Positions 43,886 to 52,973 are shown, counted from the first letter of the stretch. The stretch is 64,000 nt of DNA from Arthrobacter sp. Marseille-P9274 (GCF_946892675.1 NZ_CAMPOV010000002.1:372001-436000), one strand, 5' to 3'. Notes: generated by a model not told the origin, from the sequence alone. Translations and numbers: made by a program.

Positions 43886-44716
43886 ATGACCGCCGCCACC
43901 CGCCGCCCACACATCACCGAAGCCCAGGCCGCCGCACCCGCCGCCGGCGCTGCGGACATAGCACCGCCCAGCTTGCTCCTCCAAGGACTCGGCATGAGCT
44001 TTGGCGGAAAACAAGTGCTTGGCAACGTCAATCTCGAGGTCCGCCCCGGACAGTTCCTGGCCCTCGTCGGCCCCTCGGGTGCAGGCAAATCCACGCTGCT
44101 GCGCCTCATCAACGGCAGCCACCGCCCTACCGCGGGCTCTGTCTCCGTGCTGGGTGCCGATCCTGCTACCTGCAGCCGGAGGGATCTCCAGAAGCTGCGC
44201 ACCCGGGTGGGCTTCGTCTTCCAGCAGTTCGGCCTCGTCGGGCGCCTCAGTGCCCTAGAGAACGTGCTCATGGGGACCTTGGGATCCCTGACGATGCCGC
44301 GCTACGGCATTTCTACGTACCCGAAGGCCCTCCGGGAAAGGGCCGTGGCGAACCTGGAGCGTGTGGGGCTAGTCAACGAGCGGTTCCAGCGCTGCGATAC
44401 GCTCTCCGGCGGCCAACAGCAACGCGTGGCCATCGCGCGAACGCTCATGCAGGAAGCCGAGATCGTGCTTGCGGACGAACCTGTGGCGTCCTTGGACCCC
44501 AGCGCCAGCCTGTCGGTGCTCACTACTCTGAAGAAGCTCAGCGCCGAAGATGGCTTCACCGTGGTCTGTTCCCTGCACCAGGTGGACCTGGCCCTGCAGA
44601 TCTCGGACCGGATCGTTGCGGTCCGTGGCGGCTCGCTCATTATGGACACCCCCACCGAAGCAACGTCGGAAGAGGCCATCCGGGCGATTTACCAGCAGGC
44701 GGGGGATCAACCGTGA
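43886..44716 (+). CDS. phnC: Phosphonate-type ABC transporter ATP-binding protein
   Basis: 276 residues. Walker A GPSGAGKST, Q-loop VFQQFGLVGRLSALENVLMG, signature LSGGQQQRVAIAR, Walker B EIVLADEPVASLDP and the H-loop CSLHQVDLAL. The Q-loop region and 'LDPSAS' match PhnC. An N-terminal extension of about 40 residues rich in Ala precedes the ATPase. The TGA overlaps the GTG of the permease gene. Confidence 0.88.
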   Translation: MTAATRRPHITEAQAAAPAAGAADIAPPSLLLQGLGMSFGGKQVLGNVNLEVRPGQFLALVGPSGAGKSTLLRLINGSHRPTAGSVSVLGADPATCSRRDLQKLRTRVGFVFQQFGLVGRLSALENVLMGTLGSLTMPRYGISTYPKALRERAVANLERVGLVNERFQRCDTLSGGQQQRVAIARTLMQEAEIVLADEPVASLDPSASLSVLTTLKKLSAEDGFTVVCSLHQVDLALQISDRIVAVRGGSLIMDTPTEATSEEAIRAIYQQAGDQP

Positions 44717-46407
44717 GCAGCACGATGCAGGACAATCCCGCCGAGGCGCGGCCGCTGCGGGGCGGAAGCGCCGACGGGGAAATCGTCACGGTGACGACCG
44801 GACCGTCCGCACACCGGACCGGCAAGTGGGCGGGCGTCTCGGCCGCAACGCTGGGCATCCCTCTTGCCTACCTGGCGATCACCGCCTTCGGTACCTGGTG
44901 GATCGACATCCGACCATCGGCTCTGGCCGCGGGCGTGGGCGACATCGCACGGCTCCTCGAGCGAATGCTTCCGCCCACCACGGGTCCGCTCCCGGACCTG
45001 TTGGCGCTGGCGTTGGAGACCCTCTGGATCGCCATCGCAGGTACGGCCATGGCGACTCTCGCTTCCGTGTTCCTGGCCGCGGCCGCCTCACGCCGCTACA
45101 CCGGGCCCAGGGCAGTCCAGTGGCTCGCCCGCGCGATCATCATCGTGACCCGCGCCGTCCCGTCACTGATCTTCGCCATCCTCTTCGTCCGGATTTTCGG
45201 CCTGGGTCCGCTCGCGGGCGGCCTGGCTATCGCCTTCCACTCCGTCGGCATGATCGGCAAGATGATGGCGGACAGCTTCGAGGAGCAGGATCCTGCCCCG
45301 CGTGAGGCGATTGCCTCCGTCGGTGCCACCCAGTTGCAGAACTTCGTCTCGACGACCCTGACCCGCGCCCTGCCCGCGCTGGCGTCGCTGGTGCTCTACC
45401 GGCTGGACATCAACATCCGCGCCTCGGCGGTACTGGGGCTCGTGGGCGCAGGCGGGATCGGCGTAGCCCTCCAAACGGCCATCGGCTCGTTGAACTATCA
45501 GCGGGCGGCGGGCATCATCGCCGTGATCGTGGCCATGCTCCTGGTCCTGGAGCTGGTCTCCTACGTGGTGCAGCGTGCCGTTGCCGAACACGCGGACGAG
45601 CATACACAGTCGCAGCTGCACCGGGCAGGCACCCACCCTGCCACGCCAGGCTGGGACCGCGCCCGCGCACTGAGGACCGGCGGTGCCGTGGCGGCCGCCC
45701 TGCTCTTTGTCTACTCGCTGAGCCAACTCTCCCTCAACCCGGCACGGCTTGACCAGGCGTGGGAGAACGCGCTGGCCCTGCTCTCCGGCTTCGTGCCGCC
45801 GGTCTTCACCGCGGAAGTCGCCCTGGGTATCTTCGAGAGCGTCATCATGGCCCTCACGGCCACGTCCTTCGGCGTGGTCCTGGGACTCGCGATTGCGGTG
45901 CTGTCCACCCGCCACCTCGTTCGTTTCGAGCCCCTTTCCCTGGCCCTGCGAGGCATCGTCGTAGTCCTGCGGGGGATCCCCGACATCATCTACGCCCTCG
46001 TTTTCGTCGCAGCCCTGGGCCTCGGTCCCTTTGCTGGTTTCCTGGCCTTGTCCCTCTCCTGCACCGCGCTGGCCTCCAAGTTCTTCACCGATTCGCTGCA
46101 GAATGTCGACCCCGCTCCCCTGCGCGCCCTCGAAGCAACCGGGGCCAGCCGGCTGCAGGTATTCGTTAGCGGGGTGTGGCCGCAGTTCGTGCCCAGCTTC
46201 ATTGGGAACAGCCTGTTCACATCTGACCTGGCCCTACGCGAATCCGCTGTGCTGGGCATCGTCGGAGCCGGAGGGATCGGTTTCCTCCTCGACGAATCGG
46301 TCGCCACTCTTCACTACCAACAGACCGCCGGCATCCTGATCGGGCTGATCGTCGTCGTCGTAGCCCTCGAGTCCGTGGCCCGCTGGGCCAGAAGAAAGGT
46401 CATCTGA
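44713..46407 (+). CDS. phnE: Double PhnE-type ABC permease (two permeases fused)
   Basis: 564 residues made of two complete PhnE-like halves, each with about six helices and an EAA-type ATPase contact (DSFEEQDPAPREAIASVGATQLQNFVSTTL in half 1; DSLQNVDPAPLRALEATGASRLQVFVSGVW in half 2). Separate PhnE proteins are about 270 residues, so this is a fusion; fused phnE genes are known. The GTG at 44713 overlaps the PhnC stop. Followed one base after the stop by the P450 gene. Confidence 0.88.
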   Translation: MSSTMQDNPAEARPLRGGSADGEIVTVTTGPSAHRTGKWAGVSAATLGIPLAYLAITAFGTWWIDIRPSALAAGVGDIARLLERMLPPTTGPLPDLLALALETLWIAIAGTAMATLASVFLAAAASRRYTGPRAVQWLARAIIIVTRAVPSLIFAILFVRIFGLGPLAGGLAIAFHSVGMIGKMMADSFEEQDPAPREAIASVGATQLQNFVSTTLTRALPALASLVLYRLDINIRASAVLGLVGAGGIGVALQTAIGSLNYQRAAGIIAVIVAMLLVLELVSYVVQRAVAEHADEHTQSQLHRAGTHPATPGWDRARALRTGGAVAAALLFVYSLSQLSLNPARLDQAWENALALLSGFVPPVFTAEVALGIFESVIMALTATSFGVVLGLAIAVLSTRHLVRFEPLSLALRGIVVVLRGIPDIIYALVFVAALGLGPFAGFLALSLSCTALASKFFTDSLQNVDPAPLRALEATGASRLQVFVSGVWPQFVPSFIGNSLFTSDLALRESAVLGIVGAGGIGFLLDESVATLHYQQTAGILIGLIVVVVALESVARWARRKVI

Positions 46408-46408
46408 C

Positions 46409-47683
46409 ATGGGCCAGTGCCCCGTAGGCTTCACCGCTGCCGTGCAAGAGCGGCCGGCGGACACCCGAACAGCCAGCGAGCGCGGGTCCGAATGGTCGCC
46501 GGCTCTGGACGAAACGTTCGGCAGCGCCCACCAGGACTACGCCCGGCTGCGCCGGAGCAACCCCTTTCCCTGGAGCAGCGATTTCGGCGGATTCTGGTCC
46601 GCCACCACGTACGAGGACATTGCTCGGGTCGCCCAGGACGACGACCTGTTCATCACCTCAGTGCAGAACGTCGTGCCGCATGTGCCCCGCTCATCGCGCC
46701 GTCCCCCTTTGCATTTCGATCCGCCCGAACACACGGCGTACCGGGAGGCGATCGATCCGGTCCTCCGGCGGTCCTTGCTGCGCAATCACGAGGCCGCCTT
46801 CCGGGCGAGCGCGGAAGAGCTGCTGGACGGGATGCTCGCCGGAGACGGCGCGGACGGGGTCCGCGACTTCGCCGCTCCGTTCGTGATGGACTGCTTCGCT
46901 GCGTTCCTCGGCGTCCCTTCCTCGCTGACGCGGCACATCAGGGACATCGGTGTCCGCTACGCCTTCGCCATCCAGGACATGGACAACGAGGTGATCGGCG
47001 AGTGCAGCGCGGAGCTGTACCGGATTGCGGAGCAGGTCTATCGAGACCGTGTGTCGGCCGGCGCCGACCCGCGGCGGGACCTCGTCTCCAGCCTCCACCA
47101 CGCTGCCCTTAGCCCGGACAACCACATCACCGAAGGGACCGCCATCGCCACCATCCGCCAAATGATCGTGGCAGGAATGGGCGCTCCCCAGGCAGTACTG
47201 GGCAGTTGCGTGGTGCATCTGGCCCAGGACCAGGACCTGCAGCGGCACCTTCGTGAGCATCCCGAGGAGCTTCCGTCCGCGATCGAGGAGTTCCTCCGCC
47301 TGCATGCGCCCTACCGGGTGTTTGCCCGCACCGCGCGGCGGGACACGGAGTTGCACGGACGCCTGGTGCGCGCAGGCGAGCCCATCGCGCTGATCTTCCC
47401 CTCTGGCAATCGGGACGGGACCGCCTTCCCGGATCCGGACACGTTCGTGCTGCGCAGGCCCAACAACTCCCATCTTGCTTTCGGCCGGGGCGCCCACAAA
47501 TGCCCCGCGGCCACGATGGGCCGTCTGGAACTACTCATCGCGCTGGAGGTACTCCTGGAACGCACCGAAGCCTTCGCGCTGGCTGGCGACGTCGTGATGA
47601 TGAACTGGCTCGAGTACGGACCACGCTCCGTCCCCCTGCAGTTGGCAGGACGGACAGCGGCAGGCAAGCAGGCGGCGTCGTAG
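46409..47683 (+). CDS. Cytochrome P450 with atypical I-helix
   Basis: 424 residues. Heme loop HLAFGRGAHKCPAA (Cys365 ligand), ExxR at E294-R297 (EFLR), and FDPPEHTAYR at the B-C loop. In the I-helix the usual acid-alcohol pair (A/G-G-x-D/E-T-T/S) is replaced by VAGMGAPQAV at 254-263; no Thr is present. Similar unusual I-helices occur in some O-demethylating P450s (for example GcoA, AMQEPGH). It probably acts on an aromatic ether or acid brought in by the adjacent importer. No ferredoxin or reductase is adjacent. Same strand, one base after phnE, so same transcript. Confidence 0.85.
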   Translation: MGQCPVGFTAAVQERPADTRTASERGSEWSPALDETFGSAHQDYARLRRSNPFPWSSDFGGFWSATTYEDIARVAQDDDLFITSVQNVVPHVPRSSRRPPLHFDPPEHTAYREAIDPVLRRSLLRNHEAAFRASAEELLDGMLAGDGADGVRDFAAPFVMDCFAAFLGVPSSLTRHIRDIGVRYAFAIQDMDNEVIGECSAELYRIAEQVYRDRVSAGADPRRDLVSSLHHAALSPDNHITEGTAIATIRQMIVAGMGAPQAVLGSCVVHLAQDQDLQRHLREHPEELPSAIEEFLRLHAPYRVFARTARRDTELHGRLVRAGEPIALIFPSGNRDGTAFPDPDTFVLRRPNNSHLAFGRGAHKCPAATMGRLELLIALEVLLERTEAFALAGDVVMMNWLEYGPRSVPLQLAGRTAAGKQAAS

Positions 47684-47707
47684 TCACCGCGATGGCAGAA
47701 TCAACGC

Positions 47708-48670
47708 ATGTCCACTCCAGCGCCGAGCCTGCCGCGCTTCCAGCAGGGAGCACGCCCCCAGCAGCTGCTGACCGTCCTGCTGGGAGACTACTGGCACGCA
47801 CGCAACGAGCCGATCCCCTCGGCGGCGCTCGTGGAGTTGCTGCAGGGCTTCGATGTGACCGTTACGGGGGCGCGTGCAGCCATTCAGCGGCTGGCCCAGC
47901 GAGGCTTCCTAGTGGGGATAAAGGCGGGACGCCAGACGGCCTACGCGGTGCCGACCATGAGCCAAGACAGGATCAATGCGCACGTGCGCTCGCTCTTCAT
48001 GAGCCACCTGCCGCAACAGTGGGACGGCGCCTGGACGCTTGTCGGCTATTCCCTCCCCGAGGATGCCAGGGGCACGCGGCGGGCCCTGCGCGAACAGCTG
48101 CGCCAACTGCGCTTCGGGAACCTGTACGACGCCCTCTGGATCCGGCCGGGCGACCATTTGGCGGCGGTTCGCGACTTGCTGGACGGCCTCGGCAGCGCGC
48201 TCGATCCCGAACACGTTACGGTGTTCACGGGAGCACGACTGCCGGAGGGAACGGGGCTGAGCGCGGTAGCCTCCGCCTTCGACTTGCCGGCCTTGGCCGA
48301 GCAGTATCGCGAATTCCTGGACCGTTGGGAGCCAGTCGCTTCGCGGCTGCAGGACGGGCTGGAGGCCGCCCTCGAGGTCTCGCCCGAGGCGGGAGCCAGG
48401 CCGGGGGACGCGGCCCTCCGCTTGCGCACGTCGATCATGGCCGACTGGCGCACGCTGCGCAGGCTCGACCCCCGCCTGCCGCACGAACTGCTTGGCGAGG
48501 ACTACCCCATGCATCGGGCTGTAGCGGCCTGCTGCGCCATCTACGACGCCCTCGGGCCGCCGGCGGAAGCCGCCTTCCGCCGTATCCTGCGCGCACACGA
48601 TGGGCATCTGGCCGAGCTGGTCACGCACCACACTTTCGCAGCCTCTGCTTCACTGCTTTCCGAGGCGTAG
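47708..48670 (+). CDS. PaaX-family transcriptional regulator
   Basis: 320 residues. N-terminal HTH of the PaaX type (ARPQQLLTVLLGDYWHARNEPIPSAALVELLQGFDVTVTGARAAIQRLAQRGFLV), a central PaaX_C region (WDGAWTLVGYSLPEDARGTRRALREQLRQLRFGNLYDALWIRPGD) and a C-terminal domain. PaaX repressors respond to an acyl-CoA thioester (phenylacetyl-CoA in the model). A CoA ligase gene divergent from this operon could provide such an effector. It follows the P450 gene by 24 bases, and so may autoregulate the operon. Confidence 0.85.
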   Translation: MSTPAPSLPRFQQGARPQQLLTVLLGDYWHARNEPIPSAALVELLQGFDVTVTGARAAIQRLAQRGFLVGIKAGRQTAYAVPTMSQDRINAHVRSLFMSHLPQQWDGAWTLVGYSLPEDARGTRRALREQLRQLRFGNLYDALWIRPGDHLAAVRDLLDGLGSALDPEHVTVFTGARLPEGTGLSAVASAFDLPALAEQYREFLDRWEPVASRLQDGLEAALEVSPEAGARPGDAALRLRTSIMADWRTLRRLDPRLPHELLGEDYPMHRAVAACCAIYDALGPPAEAAFRRILRAHDGHLAELVTHHTFAASASLLSEA

Positions 48671-48771
48671 GCGCGCCGCGCAATTACACGCGGCGCAACA
48701 GCACCTTTCCCCTTATCTCTTTCGCATCGCAGCCGGCCCTTTCATGAGCCGTGCCGCTGGAAGGATTTTCC

Positions 48772-50205
48772 ATGCCCCAACATACGTCCGGTCCGTTACG
48801 TCCGTCCCGGAGACCACGTAGACTCTTGGCGGCCACCGCAGCGGCCTGCCTCGCACTCCCCTTAATCGGCGCCGCTACGTCAGCCGTATCGCCGCCTTCC
48901 GCGAAGGCCGCTCCTCTGGCCGGCAGTGCCGCCGTCGAAAAGCGCGGCACGCTTCCCGGCGGAGGTCGATATGTCCTCTTCGAACCCGCGCAGTGGAACG
49001 GCATCGTGCTGGTATGGAATCCGGGCTACGGCAGCAGCGGTGCCCCGACAGCCGCCGCCGGACCCACGAACCCGGTCAAGGCGTGGCTGCTGGACCAGGG
49101 CTACGCCCTTGCCGGAACCACCGCATCCTCCGGCGGCTGGGCCGTCGAGGATCTCGTCGCTAACCAGCCTGACGTTCTCCGGATTGTCAGCGCAGAGCTC
49201 GGCGAGCCCGAGGAAGTCATTGCCTGGGGTGAGTCCATGGGTGGCCTGACCTCCGCCGCCGCCTTGGAAGCGCACCCGGAACTCATCGATGCCGCATTGC
49301 CGTTGTGCGGCTCGGTCTCCGGCGCGGTTCCAATGCTGAACGGTGGCCTGGACGGCACGTTTGTGCTCAGGATGCTCCTTGCACCCGACGACGAACGGCT
49401 CGAACTGGCCGACGTCCGGAACGAAGCCGCGCGCCAGGCGGCCTTCCGCGAGGTGCTGGAGGAAGCACAGGCCACCCCCCAGGGCCGGGCACGTATCGCT
49501 CTTGCCGCCAGCGCGGCCCAGATACCCGCGTGGACCCAGGCCTCGGACCCGGAGCCTTCAAAGGGAGACCTGGCAGCGCAGCAGGAACAGCTCTACGCAG
49601 CATTCATGTTCGGGGTGGTTTCTCCCCGGCAACCGCTGGAAGCCCGCGCCGGCGGAAACTTCTCTTGGAACACAGGGGTGGACTACGGGCAGTCGCTTGT
49701 CCATTCGGGCAACGCCCAACTGGTCCGTGCCCTCTACCGCGAGGCAGGCCTGTCCCTGTCCGAGGACCTCGGCACCCTCGCCTCCAGCGACCGAATTGCG
49801 GCCGACCCGCGCGCCGTCGCCTACATGCAGGAGAACGCTACACCTGAGGGCAAACTCTCCGGGCCGGTGCTCACCCTGCATGAAACGGGTGACACCGCAC
49901 CGACCGTGGCGCAGGCCGCGACCTACGAGGACCGCGTGCGGGCTAACGGCGACAATGCGCTGCTCCGGCAGGCCTTCGTGGATCGGCCGGGCCATTGCGA
50001 CTATGCCGATGCGGAGATAGCCGCCATGGTCACTACCCTCCATGAGCGCCTTGACGAGGACCATTGGGCCGATTTGGCACATCCTGCCTCCCTGAATGCC
50101 CTGGCCGACAGGATCACCGCGGAGAGCGGCCTCGAGCGCGGAGGCTCCTTCGCCAGCTACGCACCGAACAGCATGCTCCGCCCCGAACGGGAGGTACAAC
50201 GATGA
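48772..50205 (+). CDS. Secreted alpha/beta hydrolase 1
   Basis: A 477-residue protein with a signal peptide (RRLLAATAAACLALPLIGAA). The nucleophile elbow is G-E-S-M-G-G (Ser155); VKAWLLDQGYALAGTTASSGG, ALPLCGSVSG, FSWNTGVDYGQSL and RPGHCDYADAEIAA (candidate His) follow. It shares these blocks with the next gene. ATG at 48772 follows GGAAGGA. The family is not named by me; esterase activity on a plant-derived ester is plausible from the neighbourhood. Its stop overlaps the start of hydrolase 2 (ATGA). Confidence 0.75.
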   Translation: MPQHTSGPLRPSRRPRRLLAATAAACLALPLIGAATSAVSPPSAKAAPLAGSAAVEKRGTLPGGGRYVLFEPAQWNGIVLVWNPGYGSSGAPTAAAGPTNPVKAWLLDQGYALAGTTASSGGWAVEDLVANQPDVLRIVSAELGEPEEVIAWGESMGGLTSAAALEAHPELIDAALPLCGSVSGAVPMLNGGLDGTFVLRMLLAPDDERLELADVRNEAARQAAFREVLEEAQATPQGRARIALAASAAQIPAWTQASDPEPSKGDLAAQQEQLYAAFMFGVVSPRQPLEARAGGNFSWNTGVDYGQSLVHSGNAQLVRALYREAGLSLSEDLGTLASSDRIAADPRAVAYMQENATPEGKLSGPVLTLHETGDTAPTVAQAATYEDRVRANGDNALLRQAFVDRPGHCDYADAEIAAMVTTLHERLDEDHWADLAHPASLNALADRITAESGLERGGSFASYAPNSMLRPEREVQR

Positions 50206-51632
50206 CCAGAATTATCCAGACCCCAACCAGGAAAAGCCGGGCGGCAAAGGCCCTTTGCCTGGTCGCCCTCATGGCCTCGGCAGCCCCACTGTCCGCGGCA
50301 CCCGTTTCCGCTTCTCCGCCAGCCTCCAGCCCCACTGCCGTGCCGTTCACCGGAGATCTAGCCCCGGGAAAGGAGCTCATCCGGGAAGGCACCTTGGGCG
50401 GCGAGGCTCCCTATTCCCTCATCAAGCCTGCCATCTGGAACGGCGCCATCGTCGTTATGCCGGGCCGCCCGGACCTTGCCGGTGTCACCGCACGGTGGCT
50501 GGTCGAGCAGGGCTATGGCGTGATCGGCTACGACTTCACGGCCAACTGGGACCTGGAACTGAACCGTGACAATGCGGGTGCCGCCGTCAAAGTGTTCACG
50601 ACCGTCGCCGGAGAGCCTGAAACCGTTGTCGTGAACGGCAGGTCGCAGGGAGGGCTGACCACGCGCATTATCGCCGACTCCCGACCGGAATGGCTCGACG
50701 GCGCCCTGCCGATGTGCGGCGGCGGAGCGGGGTCCGTCAGCACCTGGAACTATAAGCTGGATACCGCGTTTGCACTCCGGGAGCTCGTGGATCCGGGCTC
50801 ACCGATGAGGATCCAAGGTATCACCGACCGCCAAGCCGAACTCCAGGCGATGAATGACCTGGTGGCCACGGCGGCGTCCACCCCTGAGGGACGGGCCCGT
50901 GCCGTGCTCGCAGCGGCCCTTGGAAAGATCCCCGCCGTGGATCCTGCAACCGACAGGGAAATCCCCGAGACGGACCTGGACGCCCGCATCGACCGGTACA
51001 TCGACCATCTGCCATTTGCCATGGGCTCCCACGTCCGCGCCGGATACGAGCAGACGGTCGGCGGCGTCTTCTCGTGGAACACCGGCGTGGACTACGTGAG
51101 GTCGTTGAAGGAGTCCGGTCGATGGTCCGAGATCATGGCTGCCTACCGGGCCGCTGGTATCTCCCTCGAAGAGGATCTGGATGCGCTTGCCTCCGCGAAA
51201 CGGCTGTCCGCAGACCCTGAGGCAGTGGCCTTCGTTGAACGAACCGCAACTTTCACGGGTGAGCTCTCAGTCCCTGTGTTGTCCCTGCACACTAACGGCG
51301 ACGGCGCCGGGACCACGGCGGACGACCAGGCCTACGCGTCGGTGGTCCGCTCGACCGGCTCCTCGCCGCTGCTACGCCAACTGTTCGTTTCGGCTGATGG
51401 CCACTGCACCTTCACCCCGGCCGAAGAAATCGCTTCCCTTCAGGTACTCTTCGAGCGGATAGAAGACGGCCGCTGGGGCGCCACGTCCCCGCAGGCCCTC
51501 TCCTCCGTGGCCGCCGAGGTGAAGGCCCGTTCGGAGCTGGACCTGGGCGCGTCCCGTTTCACCCAAGTCTCCACGGCCGGCACGCCCGCCCGCATGTGGG
51601 ATGCACGGGACTGGGGAAGCTACAGCCGGTAA
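50202..51632 (+). CDS. Secreted alpha/beta hydrolase 2
   Basis: A 476-residue paralogue of the preceding protein: signal peptide (AAKALCLVALMASAAPLSAAP), elbow G-R-S-Q-G (Ser148), LPMCGGG, FSWNTGVDYVRSL and SADGHCTFTPAEEIAS. Same block order and spacing show a tandem duplication, now clearly diverged. The overlap with hydrolase 1 suggests co-expression, perhaps with different ester substrates. Whether the promoter is shared with the P450/PaaX operon is not known; 101 bases lie between PaaX and hydrolase 1. Confidence 0.75.
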   Translation: MTRIIQTPTRKSRAAKALCLVALMASAAPLSAAPVSASPPASSPTAVPFTGDLAPGKELIREGTLGGEAPYSLIKPAIWNGAIVVMPGRPDLAGVTARWLVEQGYGVIGYDFTANWDLELNRDNAGAAVKVFTTVAGEPETVVVNGRSQGGLTTRIIADSRPEWLDGALPMCGGGAGSVSTWNYKLDTAFALRELVDPGSPMRIQGITDRQAELQAMNDLVATAASTPEGRARAVLAAALGKIPAVDPATDREIPETDLDARIDRYIDHLPFAMGSHVRAGYEQTVGGVFSWNTGVDYVRSLKESGRWSEIMAAYRAAGISLEEDLDALASAKRLSADPEAVAFVERTATFTGELSVPVLSLHTNGDGAGTTADDQAYASVVRSTGSSPLLRQLFVSADGHCTFTPAEEIASLQVLFERIEDGRWGATSPQALSSVAAEVKARSELDLGASRFTQVSTAGTPARMWDARDWGSYSR

Positions 51633-51666
51633 GACTGGCGGTAAGGCCCGGCGCCAAGCCGGCAAT

Positions 51667-51707
51667 GGCGTTGTTGCTGCCCCGAAGTCTGTGGCGGCAA
51701 CAACGCC
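51667..51707. terminator. Hairpin terminator between convergent genes
   Basis: A 15-bp stem (GGCGTTGTTGCTGCC with GGCGGCAACAACGCC, one G-U pair) and an 11-base loop lie between hydrolase 2 and the convergent substrate-binding protein gene. Confidence 0.75.
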
Positions 51708-51770
51708 TCCTCCGTTATAGGCAATGCCTGTCCAATCGCTCGGGAGGGGCTGCCCGCCGTCGTCGCTGCC

Positions 51771-52754
51771 TTACTGCTGCGGGAGCAGCGCTGCCATGTC
51801 CGGCTTCTCGTCGATCAGGCCATCTTTGAGGGAAATGTCGGCGATGGCCTCGAGGGAGTCCGTGTTTACCTCCTGGGCGAACTTCGGCAGGGTGAGCTGC
51901 TCGATGATGGCGGGGTCCAGCTGGGTGTAGGTCGGCAGGATCCCGCGGACCTTGTCCGGATTGGCGTCGGCGAAGGCCTGCGACTCCTTCATGGCGGCAG
52001 TAAAGGCCTCGGTTTCCCCGGACTTCTGCTGGGCGATCTGGTCCGAGGTGAAGTAGACGGCCACGGTGAGGTCGTCCACGGGATGCGCATAGTTGGAGAA
52101 GACGGGGGTGGCGCCGTCGCCCTTGGCCATCGTCACGAAGGGCTCGACGGCGGCGATGGCGTCCACGTTGTCCTGCTCCAGGGCTGCGCACATGTCCGGG
52201 AAGGGCATCTCCACGTAGTCGATGCTGGCGGCGTCTCCCCCGGCTTCTTGCACGGCCGCGCTGATGGTGGAGTCGGAGATATTGTTGAGCGTGTTGACCG
52301 CAATGCTCTTGCCGGCCAGGTCCGCGATCTCCTTGATGCCGCTCTCCGGCTTGACCATCACGGCGGCGAAGTCCGCATCCTGGTCGCCGGTGGAGGAGGA
52401 GCCGCTGGCGAGGATCTGCAGCGGCAATCCCTTGGACCGGGCGATGATCAGCGACGTTACGTTGCTGAAGCCGAAGTCCATCTGTCCGCTGGTGATGGCC
52501 GGGACGATGGCGGCACCGCCCTGGGCAGGCGTGAGTTCGACGTCGAGCCCGTGCTTTTCGAAAATGCCCTCCTGCACGCCGAGGTAGATCGGGGCGACGT
52601 CAACGATGGGGATGACACCGACGGTGACGGGTGTGAGGTTCCCGCTGGCCCCGGAAGACGCAGCCGCCCCCTCCCCGCCCGAGGGGCTTCCCCCGCCGCA
52701 AGCGGTCAAAGCAAGGACCGCCGTCATCGCCAGAGCCGCACCGAGTTTCTTCAT
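51771..52754 (-). CDS. NMT1/SsuA-like ABC substrate-binding lipoprotein (orphan)
   Basis: A 327-residue lipoprotein (lipobox LALTACGGG) of the NrtA/SsuA/TauA/THI5 type: TVGVIPIVDVAPIYLGVQEGIFEKHGLDVELTPAQGGAAIVPAITSGQMDFGFSNV and GKSIAVNTLNNISDSTISAAVQEAG. No ABC permease or ATPase is adjacent. I chose ATG 52754, after GAGGGG; the earlier start is in the leader. A VanR-like dyad lies 50 bases upstream of it, so it may bind an aromatic acid or be induced with the van operon. Confidence 0.85.
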   Translation of the reverse strand: MKKLGAALAMTAVLALTACGGGSPSGGEGAAASSGASGNLTPVTVGVIPIVDVAPIYLGVQEGIFEKHGLDVELTPAQGGAAIVPAITSGQMDFGFSNVTSLIIARSKGLPLQILASGSSSTGDQDADFAAVMVKPESGIKEIADLAGKSIAVNTLNNISDSTISAAVQEAGGDAASIDYVEMPFPDMCAALEQDNVDAIAAVEPFVTMAKGDGATPVFSNYAHPVDDLTVAVYFTSDQIAQQKSGETEAFTAAMKESQAFADANPDKVRGILPTYTQLDPAIIEQLTLPKFAQEVNTDSLEAIADISLKDGLIDEKPDMAALLPQQ

Positions 52755-52803
52755 GCTTGTACCCCTCACACCTTCCCCGCGCACGATTGTGCGTTGCGCC
52801 ACA

Positions 52804-52827
52804 TACTAACTATTGCCATAGTGAGTG
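52804..52827 (-). promoter_or_regulatory. Third VanR-like operator
   Basis: TACTAACTAT-TGCC-ATAGTGAGTG, arms complementary at 8 of 10 positions with a perfect ACTAT-N4-ATAGT core, as in the vanA-vanR region. It lies in the 219-base gap between the divergent substrate-binding protein and flavin-reductase-like genes and could serve either. Confidence 0.6.
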
Positions 52828-52973
52828 GTCAACGGCGGCGGGTTGCACCTTCATCAAGGTCCGACCGGGAACCCAAGACGGAGGAACTGATCTGCCCGTA
52901 GGCGGGGAGCAAGTCACGTCCAATTTAATCGCGTTGCCGCGGGGGCACGGTGAGGCTGTGGTCAGATGGGACA

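Noticed and set aside
42875-46407. Annotation as a phosphonate degradation operon
   Set aside because: Only uptake-type genes are present; no C-P lyase, phosphonatase or phosphite dehydrogenase is found, and the neighbours point to organic acids.
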